DNA of 10,635 nt. Source: CAYLYP01 sp964387795 (lineage in GTDB: Bacteria > Bacteroidota > Bacteroidia > Bacteroidales > UBA7960). The translations under genes and the position numbers were made by a program. The notes under the pieces are model-generated. The model saw only the letters and a program-made list of their open reading frames with translations, was not told where the DNA came from and did no database searches. This document shows, in pieces, positions 5,769-10,635 of this stretch (positions within the stretch are counted from its first letter, which is position 1; the number at the start of each line of letters is the position of its first letter). The DNA is taken from NCBI GenBank assembly GCA_964387795.1, contig CAYLYP010000099.1, forward strand, positions 1-10,635. Reading direction: 5' to 3'.

Positions 5769-7526
5769 ATGAGCAAAACGAATATACTTCTCAGGGTCGA
5801 AAATCTTGGTATTGACTTTAAGGCAGGGGCTGAAAGGATATCTGCTGTAAAGCAGATAAGTTTTGATATCCAAAAGGCACAAGCCCTTGGTGTAGTGGGG
5901 GAATCCGGTTCAGGTAAGTCTGTTACTGCACTTGCCATGATGGGTTTATTGCCCCAGGGGATTTCTTTTGTGAGTTCAGGGAATATTTGGTGGCATGAAG
6001 GTGATAAGCCAAAAACAGACCTTATTGCCCTTAAGGAAGATGATTTTCAAAAAATCCGTGGTAACAAGATTGCAATGGTTTTTCAGGAACCCATGACATC
6101 GCTTAACCCTGTATTGCGTTGTGGAAACCAGGTGGTTGAAGCAATTTTGTGCCATAAAAAGATATCTTTTGCCCAGGCGAAAGAAAAAACATTGCAGCTT
6201 TTTGAAGAGGTTAAACTGCCTAATCCCTTAAAAGCCTTCAGGAGTTTTCCACATGAACTGTCGGGCGGACAGAAACAAAGGGTGATGATTGCAATGGCCA
6301 TGTCATGTGAGCCATCCCTGCTGATTGCTGATGAACCTACAACAGCGCTCGATGTCACTGTTCAAAAGGGAATATTGGAATTGATGGATGAATTGCGCCA
6401 ACGCCACCAAATGGCAATACTATTTATTTCTCACGACCTGGCAGTGGTTTCGGATATCAGTCAGGATGTTATTGTGATGAAAAACGGGGCAATTGTTGAA
6501 CAGGGCAGCATTGATAACGTCTTTACAAATCCAGCCCATCCCTATACCCAGGCCCTTATGGTGTGCCGCCCTAAGCCAGGCCAGCGCCTTAAGGTATTGC
6601 CCACCGTTGATGATTTTATCTTGCGCTCCTCTAATCCTGAAAGCCCTGATGGAGGCTTTCAGAACAATACTAAGCCGGAGGTATCCAATGTTGTTGATTC
6701 CCGGAGCCGGAGCTTGTTCCATCAGGAGCTGTATTCAAAAGAACCCTTATTAAAAGTAGAGGGGCTAAGTTCACGTTTTCCTATCAAATATGGTTTTTGG
6801 GGCAATGTAACCCAATGGTTTGAAGCTGTAAAAAATGTCAGCCTTGATATTTATCCGGGTGAGACTTTAGGACTTGTTGGTGAATCAGGTTGTGGTAAAA
6901 CTACATTGGGGCGTACCATCCTGCGCCTGAAACCCATGAAAAGCGGCAGGATTACTTTTGACGGGCAGGATATCACACATCTGAAAGCTGAAAAGCTCCG
7001 TAAATTAAGAAAATCCATTCAGGTTGTGTTCCAGGACCCTTATGCTTCACTTTCCCCTAATCTCACTGTGGGCAGCGCAATCATGGAAGTGTTAAAAGTT
7101 CATGGGTATTACCAGAATGACAGGGAACGAAGACAAAAGACCATCGAATTGCTTAAAAAGGTTGGTCTTCAGGAAAGTCATTTTTACAGGTATCCTCATG
7201 AGTTCTCAGGGGGACAACGCCAAAGGGTTGTTATTGCAAGGGCATTATGCCTTAACCCAAGGTTGATGATATGTGATGAATCTGTTTCAGCACTTGATGT
7301 TTCTGTTCAGGCCCAGGTGCTTAATTTGTTGAACAAGTTGAAATCCGATTTCGGTTTCTCTGTTCTGTTTATTTCGCACGACCTCTCAGTTGTGAATTAT
7401 ATGTCGGACCGTATCCTTGTGATGAAAGAAGGACAGATTGTTGAAAGCGGTGAAGCCGATCAGGTTTTTTACCACCCAAACCATAGCTATACAAAAGCTC
7501 TTATTGCATCTTTGCCGGGGAGTTAA
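5769..7526 (+). CDS. Fused DppD/DppF-type peptide ABC transporter ATPase
   Basis: The 585-residue protein holds two full nucleotide-binding domains. Domain 1: Walker A GESGSGKS (44-51), Q-loop VFQEP (Gln106), signature LSGGQ (164-168), Walker B LLIADE (184-189), His222. Domain 2: Walker A GESGCGKT (371-378), Q-loop VFQDP (Gln422), signature FSGGQ (479-483), Walker B LMICDE (499-504), His537. All catalytic residues are present. The oligopeptide-type tail NPAHPYTQAL follows domain 1, and HPNHSYTKAL, with Ser for Pro, ends domain 2. It would power a di/oligopeptide or nickel-type importer at the inner membrane; no permease or binding protein is in the window. I chose ATG 5769 (MSKTNILLRVENL) over ATG 5730 because the extra 13 codons lie in the hairpin and do not resemble the family. 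Confidence 0.93.
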   Translation: MSKTNILLRVENLGIDFKAGAERISAVKQISFDIQKAQALGVVGESGSGKSVTALAMMGLLPQGISFVSSGNIWWHEGDKPKTDLIALKEDDFQKIRGNKIAMVFQEPMTSLNPVLRCGNQVVEAILCHKKISFAQAKEKTLQLFEEVKLPNPLKAFRSFPHELSGGQKQRVMIAMAMSCEPSLLIADEPTTALDVTVQKGILELMDELRQRHQMAILFISHDLAVVSDISQDVIVMKNGAIVEQGSIDNVFTNPAHPYTQALMVCRPKPGQRLKVLPTVDDFILRSSNPESPDGGFQNNTKPEVSNVVDSRSRSLFHQELYSKEPLLKVEGLSSRFPIKYGFWGNVTQWFEAVKNVSLDIYPGETLGLVGESGCGKTTLGRTILRLKPMKSGRITFDGQDITHLKAEKLRKLRKSIQVVFQDPYASLSPNLTVGSAIMEVLKVHGYYQNDRERRQKTIELLKKVGLQESHFYRYPHEFSGGQRQRVVIARALCLNPRLMICDESVSALDVSVQAQVLNLLNKLKSDFGFSVLFISHDLSVVNYMSDRILVMKEGQIVESGEADQVFYHPNHSYTKALIASLPGS

Positions 7527-7833
7527 TAGGTTTTAAAACCATGGGTTCTATACCTGACATTTTTAAAAGAAACCTAAACAAAAAAGAATAAGCTCAATGA
7601 AGAGGGGCTAATAAACAAAGCCCAATCCTGAATAGATCCATTACATTTGTATTTCAAAGGAAAGTGAATACGTATTGCCCCAATGAAATCATTCGATCTT
7701 TCAGCATTTGAGTATCTTTTATTTTTTAATTAAAGTGAATCGCCCATTACGAAACCTGCAAGCAAGGTTAAAAGCGAAGCTGCCTCAATTGCATAGGCCA
7801 GTGAGGTGGATACTCGATTGGCAACAGGTGTTT
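7527..7833. other. Intergenic region between the ABC ATPase and Fic genes
   Basis: About 300 bases separate the convergent stops. A perfect 12-bp palindrome GGTTTTAAAACC (7529-7540) sits two bases after the ABC stop. A small hairpin GGGCT/AGCCC (7605-7609, 7619-7623) follows. No strong terminator was found for either gene. The part next to the Fic gene holds a possible coding remnant, listed separately; the rest shows nothing I can interpret. Confidence 0.4.
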
Positions 7834-7837
7834 TTAT
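7730..7837 (-). pseudogene. Possible C-terminal gene remnant abutting the Fic gene
   Basis: A 36-codon open frame ends at TAA 7730-7732 and reads KTPVANRVSTSLAYAIEAAS then LLTLLAGFVMGDSL. The second part looks like a membrane helix followed by a short tail. There is no plausible start, since the frame runs back into the end of the Fic gene, where it meets a stop at 7838-7840. It may be what is left of a gene cut by the arrival of the Fic gene. The family was not recognised, and a frame this short can also be chance. Confidence 0.25.
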
Positions 7838-8958
7838 CTAAATAGTTTTAAATAATTATCAAACGCATATACTCTACTTCTTTGTCCACCTGTCTTTTCT
7901 GTTAAAATATTAAGCTTCTCTAAATCTGAAATCAATTTGTATGATGACGGCATTGAAATCGCTGCAACCTCACTCACCTTGTCCGCTGTAATCATTGGAC
8001 GTTTATAAAGATAATCTATTACTTTCTTGGCTTTTAATGCCCTACTGCCTATGGATTGGATATCAACATCAATTTGCTTTTGAAGTTGCAGTATTTTATC
8101 AAAAGTAATTATTCCATTTTTAGCTGTTTCAATCACTCCAACGAGAAAGAATTTATACCATTGTGTTAAATCATTTTTCTCTCTTACAGTCGTTAAATTA
8201 TCAAAGTATAACTTTCTGTTTTTTTCAAAAAAATCAGATAAATACAAAACTGGTTCTTGTAATATTCCTTTGCTTACCAAATATAGAGTAATTATAAGTC
8301 GTCCAATTCTGCCATTTCCATCAAGAAAAGGGTGAATTGTCTCAAATTGGTAATGCACCAATCCTATTCTAAGCAATTCAGGAATGTGAATTTTTTCGTT
8401 ATGAATGAATTTCTCAATATCACTCATTAATTCAGGAACGGAGCTGTGAACAGGAGGAATAAACACAGCATCATTTATTGTTGCTCCACCAATCCAGTTT
8501 TGACTTATTCGGAATTCACCAGGTTGTTTTTTTTCTCCACGCACACCTTGGAGTAATATACGATGGGTTTCTCTTATAAGTCGTGAAGAAAAAGGTAGTT
8601 TATTAAGATGCTCAATAGCCCATTCCATAGCTTTTATATAGTTCTGAACTTCTTCCCAATCATCTCGTTTGTCTAATGGTAGATCCTCTTTTTCTAAAAG
8701 TGCTTCGTCTATATTTGTTTGAGTTCCTTCAATTTTACTGCTTTGGGTAGCTTCTTTTAATACATGCATACTGATAAACAAATCAATATTGGGTATGTAT
8801 TTTGAATACATATCCAATCGGCCTAACTCTCTGTCAGCCTGGCTTAACAATTCCAATATTTCCATGTTGTCAAGCTTTAGCTGTCTGTTAATAAACCCAG
8901 GTTGAAAGCTTTTATAGTAGCCTTGATTAATGTATTGTCCAGATATAAACTGTTTCAT
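7834..8958 (-). CDS. Class II Fic-domain protein (AMP-transferase) with C-terminal winged helix
   Basis: The 374-residue protein contains the complete Fic motif HPFLDGNGRIGR (209-220) with catalytic His209, and the flap segment IGGATINDAVFIPP (156-169). SSKIEG (73-78) matches the inhibitory motif (S/T)xxxE(G/N), in which Glu77 blocks productive ATP binding. It lies N-terminal to the core, which makes this class II. The last about 85 residues (KKVIDYLYKRPMITADKVSE onward) form a winged-helix-like DNA-binding domain. Such proteins transfer AMP to hydroxyl side chains of target proteins and auto-modify; the target here is unknown. Order and length match known stand-alone Fic proteins of this type in Shewanella and Bacteroides. 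It has its own -7 box and a strong inverted repeat at the promoter, suggesting autoregulation. It sits among degraded sequences and may be horizontally acquired. Confidence 0.92.
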   Translation of the reverse strand: MKQFISGQYINQGYYKSFQPGFINRQLKLDNMEILELLSQADRELGRLDMYSKYIPNIDLFISMHVLKEATQSSKIEGTQTNIDEALLEKEDLPLDKRDDWEEVQNYIKAMEWAIEHLNKLPFSSRLIRETHRILLQGVRGEKKQPGEFRISQNWIGGATINDAVFIPPVHSSVPELMSDIEKFIHNEKIHIPELLRIGLVHYQFETIHPFLDGNGRIGRLIITLYLVSKGILQEPVLYLSDFFEKNRKLYFDNLTTVREKNDLTQWYKFFLVGVIETAKNGIITFDKILQLQKQIDVDIQSIGSRALKAKKVIDYLYKRPMITADKVSEVAAISMPSSYKLISDLEKLNILTEKTGGQRSRVYAFDNYLKLFR

Positions 8959-8972
8959 GGCAAAATTTTCAT

Positions 8973-8980
8973 CAAAGGTA
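8973..8980 (-). promoter_or_regulatory. -7 box of the Fic gene
   Basis: TACCTTTG on the minus strand matches TAnnTTTG. It lies 14 bases before the start codon, predicting a very short leader. No TTTG -33 box is present; that space is taken by the inverted repeat at 8984-9017. Confidence 0.5.
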
Positions 8981-8983
8981 ATC

Positions 8984-9017
8984 CTTATTTAAGAATTTAG
9001 CATATTTCTTAAATAAG
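8984..9017. promoter_or_regulatory. 12-bp perfect inverted repeat at the Fic promoter (operator candidate)
   Basis: CTTATTTAAGAA (8984-8995) and TTCTTAAATAAG (9006-9017) are exact reverse complements with a 10-base spacer, so their centres lie 22 bp apart, about two helical turns. Each arm is itself nearly a dyad (CTTA-TT-TAAG and CTTA-AA-TAAG). The element starts three bases upstream of the -7 box, filling the -10 to -45 zone. Binding there would block polymerase. The Fic protein's own winged helix is an attractive but unproven ligand. Confidence 0.6.
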
Positions 9018-9029
9018 AAGTTCTGTTAT

Positions 9030-9209
9030 TTAAAAATTAAGTCCGATTCTTTCATAAAAGTAGTTTCTTCGTCTTGTTTGTAACAGCTCTATGTATGAAT
9101 CATTTGAAATTGTGGTCTTGGTTCCTGTTCCCCGATACAAGCACTGATGCAGGGTTGAAAGCTTTAAGGTTCCACAGCTTCCAACTTGGCTATACTGCTT
9201 GTGAATACG
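9030..9209 (-). pseudogene. Gene remnant upstream of the Fic promoter
   Basis: A 59-codon open frame ends at TAA 9030-9032, 52 bases before the Fic -7 box. It reads RIHKQYSQVGSCGTLKLSTL, then HQCLYRGTGTKTTISNDSYI, then ELLQTRRRNYFYERIGLNF. It has no ATG and is closed upstream by TAA at 9210-9212; TTG or ATT starts are possible but weak. The composition is protein-like, with a basic, aromatic C-terminus. The FYERIGL phrase vaguely recalls the end of GNAT acetyltransferases, which is too little for a call. Most likely it is the tail of a decayed gene. Confidence 0.35.
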
Positions 9210-9230
9210 TTATATGAGGAGTAGTGAACA

Positions 9231-9350
9231 TTAATGAGTGTTGTTGAAAAAGTTCAAAAAACACAAATCAACTTTTTCACAATAAAGTGACCAACTTATT
9301 TGTCCATACAGTGTCTGGACATTTTGATATTCGAAGTGGAATTTTCTCAT
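9231..9350 (-). CDS. Possible 39-residue ORF directly after the acidic protein gene
   Basis: The ORF starts seven bases after the stop of the 162-residue gene and reads MRKFHFEYQNVQTLYGQISW then SLYCEKVDLCFLNFFNNTH. The tight spacing and start codon suggest a third member of the unit. It has two cysteines and many aromatic residues, no signal peptide, and no family I know. The same DNA contains a 21-base near-palindrome (9301-9321) and an inverted repeat (9245-9254, 9270-9279), so it could instead be the end of a mobile-element remnant that is open by chance. Confidence 0.28.
   Translation of the reverse strand: MRKFHFEYQNVQTLYGQISWSLYCEKVDLCFLNFFNNTH
9301..9321. repeat. 21-base near-perfect palindrome TGTCCA...TGGACA
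   Basis: TGTCCATACA and TGTCTGGACA flank a central G (9311) and pair with one mismatch. A second inverted repeat, TGAAAAAGTT (9245-9254) with AACTTTTTCA (9270-9279), lies 20 bases to the left. The pair may be an operator, hairpins downstream of the acidic protein gene, or the end of a lost insertion element. Confidence 0.4.
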
Positions 9351-9357
9351 ATTACTT

Positions 9358-9846
9358 TTAGCCCCCAATTATTCGTTCCCTATTGTTTACGGTAACTATA
9401 TCATCTTCACTGAGAGGTAATTCATTTTCGGGATCTTCTGATTCATCATCAGGGATATATTTTAAAAGGATCAACCCATTTGATATTTCTTCATTTTTAA
9501 CTAAGAAAATTAGCTCTTCTTCATTCTTTTCTAGTTTTGATCCAATTGCATAAACTGTCCTGATATTACTATAGCTTTCAATTTCGAAGTTTGCTTCCAT
9601 GTCAATTTCACCTTCAATCAAATCCATCCCACAACTTTCATTTGGTTCTAAATCCATGGCTTTATTAATCAGTGTCATGGTCGAACTGTTTGAAAACAAG
9701 TAATTTGCATAACAATGTGGATGTTTTTCATGAAAATCTTTCTCAAATTCTGTTATCAAATCCATAAACCATTGTTCGGTTATATGATGAAAACCGCTAT
9801 CATCAAAATCCTTTGGTTGAAATTTATAGCATTCTTGTAATTGCAT
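9358..9846 (-). CDS. Acidic 162-residue protein of unknown function
   Basis: I do not recognise this protein. It has no signal peptide or membrane segment and is probably cytosolic. It is strongly acidic, especially in the C-terminal quarter (PDDESEDPENELPLSEDDIV), and has a helix-rich N-terminal half with an aromatic, His-rich stretch (EKDFHEKHPHCYANY). The middle looks like alternating strands (EELIFLVKNEEISNGLILL). It starts 23 bases after the end of the frameshifted small gene, in the same direction, so the two form an operon. Acidic orphan proteins in such positions are sometimes immunity or antitoxin proteins or phage-derived inhibitors, but nothing here proves that. Confidence 0.65.
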   Translation of the reverse strand: MQLQECYKFQPKDFDDSGFHHITEQWFMDLITEFEKDFHEKHPHCYANYLFSNSSTMTLINKAMDLEPNESCGMDLIEGEIDMEANFEIESYSNIRTVYAIGSKLEKNEEELIFLVKNEEISNGLILLKYIPDDESEDPENELPLSEDDIVTVNNRERIIGG

Positions 9847-9869
9847 TATTTATTGGTTGTTTTTTCGTT

Positions 9870-10134
9870 TTATTTTAGTTCAATAACACCTTCTTTAGAT
9901 TTGAAATGTTCTAATAATCTATCAACATCTCCTGTTCTAATTTCAGATGAGGTCTGAAAAGGATGGTGAACGTTTTGTTTTTTTATAAAAGAAAACATCT
10001 TCACCCAAAATATCAAGGACTTTGTTTTCTGTATCGTCAACCAGAGAAACAATGAGTTCTTCAAGTTTTAGTTCTGGTACATCCCAAGTGCCTGTTAATG
10101 CTTTTAGCTTGTCGTCTTTTGCTTCAAAAATCAT
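9870..10134 (-). pseudogene. Small gene frameshifted at an A7 run (about 87 residues if restored)
   Basis: The first frame (10134 to a stop at 9943) reads MIFEAKDDKLKALTGTWDVP... up to ILGEDVFFYKK. A second frame on the same strand runs on to 9870, ...QNVHHPFQTSSEIRTGDVDR then LLEHFKSKEGVIELK. Joining them at the A7 run (9978-9984 on the minus strand) needs skipping one base and gives 87 residues, ending 23 bases before the acidic protein gene as expected for an operon. The cause may be a one-base insertion, a homopolymer sequencing error, or transcriptional slippage at A7. The protein is small, acidic in its first half and not recognised. A -7 box lies at 10192-10199. Confidence 0.55.
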
Positions 10135-10191
10135 AATATTATATTTATTTGATAGTTAACCTTTGGATTTTAATAATCTATTTTTACTTGA

Positions 10192-10199
10192 CAAATATA
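10192..10199 (-). promoter_or_regulatory. -7 box of the small two-gene unit
   Basis: TATATTTG on the minus strand matches TAnnTTTG, 57 bases before the start codon. A -33 TTTG is missing at the usual distance. An inverted repeat AAAACG (10205-10210) / CGTTTT (10222-10227) lies just upstream, where a regulator could act. Confidence 0.42.
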
Positions 10200-10277
10200 T
10201 CAAAAAAACGATAAAAATGAACGTTTTAACAAATAATAGTTGAATATTAGAGGTTGTCTTTTAAAAGTATAGTATGC

Positions 10278-10532
10278 CTATGCTGCACTACTATTGACAT
10301 TGATTTTTTTCCGGTATAGCTTAGCATCGTCTTCCCCTCCCAGCTTTAAACAATCCATTCGTAAGCGATCTAAAACAAATATTCCGATTAAACAGCATTC
10401 GTTCAACCTGGCTATGTCTCCCAACTCCTCAAATGCCAGTTCCTGCTATTGATACACCTGTAAAGACGCAGGATACTGCATCTCTATGAATAATATATAA
10501 CACTCAGGTAATGAACTGCCTAATGTGTTCAT
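10278..10532 (-). pseudogene. Probable degraded gene with one in-frame stop
   Basis: From an ATG at 10530-10532 the frame reads MNTLGSSLPECYILFIEMQY then PASLQVYQ to a TAG at 10446-10448, and continues open to a TAG at 10278 as QELAFEELGDIARLNECCLI, GIFVLDRLRMDCLKLGGEDD and AKLYRKKINVNSSAA. Eighty-three sense codons with a single internal stop in AT-rich DNA is more open than chance would usually give, and the composition is protein-like. I do not recognise a family; the helical look of the second part would fit a repeat or regulator tail. It begins immediately after a dispersed repeat block. Readthrough of TAG is possible but decay is likelier. Confidence 0.38.
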
Positions 10533-10540
10533 AATCAGGA

Positions 10541-10592
10541 CATCAAATCCAAAATCCAAAATCGTCACTCGTAATTCGTCAATCGTAAATCA
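10541..10592. repeat. ATCGT-type repeat block (second copy of the dispersed family)
   Basis: After CATCAAATC come two CCAAAATC-like units and then ATCGTCACTCGTAATTCGTC and AATCGTAAATC. These are the same ATCGT/ATTCGT words as at 1491-1528, read on the other strand, and both blocks share ACATCAAATC at the left border. The remaining bases to the right edge (10593-10635) show nothing interpretable. Confidence 0.58.
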
Positions 10593-10635
10593 ATGTCGTT
10601 TAGTTAAGCATTAAGATAAAAATGCTTGATTTTAT

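Noticed and set aside
6083..6753. Three ORFs of 86-100 residues within the ABC ATPase gene
   Set aside because: Shadows of a clearly coding frame that has all the ABC motifs.
9234..9290. 18-residue plus-strand ORF (MSVVEKVQKTQINFFTIK)
   Set aside because: Short, within an inverted repeat, without a promoter, and antisense to a better candidate.

Overview
The window looks like chromosomal DNA from a member of the Bacteroidota, probably a free-living or anaerobic Bacteroidales-type organism. It is AT-rich. Several genes have the TAnnTTTG -7 element of that phylum, one with a TTTG -33 box at the right spacing. Shine-Dalgarno sequences are absent. The first gene carries repeat modules typical of type IX-secreted proteins, and a TonB C-terminal domain protein is present. 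No rRNA, tRNA, CRISPR array or intact insertion sequence was found.

Layout. (1) Positions 1-1066, minus strand: the N-terminal part of a large exported carbohydrate-binding protein that runs off the left edge. (2) Positions 1067-2050: a long stretch without a conventional gene, holding two dispersed-repeat-like blocks and then a possible small transcription unit on the minus strand. That unit has a good Bacteroidota promoter at 2017-2048, about 175 nt of transcript, a 16-residue very hydrophobic ORF and a perfect 17-bp terminator stem at 1838-1875. (3) Positions 2113-3763, minus strand: a likely co-directional cluster of an exported six-cysteine protein of unknown function, a short TonB C-terminal domain protein without a membrane anchor, and a QueD/6-pyruvoyl-tetrahydropterin synthase family enzyme. 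(4) Positions 3832-4046, minus strand: a frameshifted gene remnant hidden in the divergent intergenic region. (5) Positions 4063-7526, plus strand: a secreted C69 family dipeptidase followed by a two-domain DppD/DppF-type peptide ABC ATPase. Together they suggest peptide breakdown followed by uptake.

(6) Positions 7527-10635 look like an accessory, decaying region. They contain a class II Fic AMP-transferase with a C-terminal winged helix and a striking 12-bp inverted repeat at its promoter. They also contain a two- or three-gene minus-strand unit in which the first gene is frameshifted at an A7 run, and the second encodes an acidic 162-residue protein. Several open-frame fragments without starts look like gene remnants: 7730-7837, 9030-9209 and 10278-10532. 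A second block of the ATCGT-type repeat lies near the right end.

The most reviewable novelties are the promoter-to-terminator unit at 1838-2048, the hidden frameshifted gene at 3832-4046, the Fic promoter dyad, and the small unrecognised genes at 9231-10134. No homology search could be run, so family calls rest on motifs read by eye.
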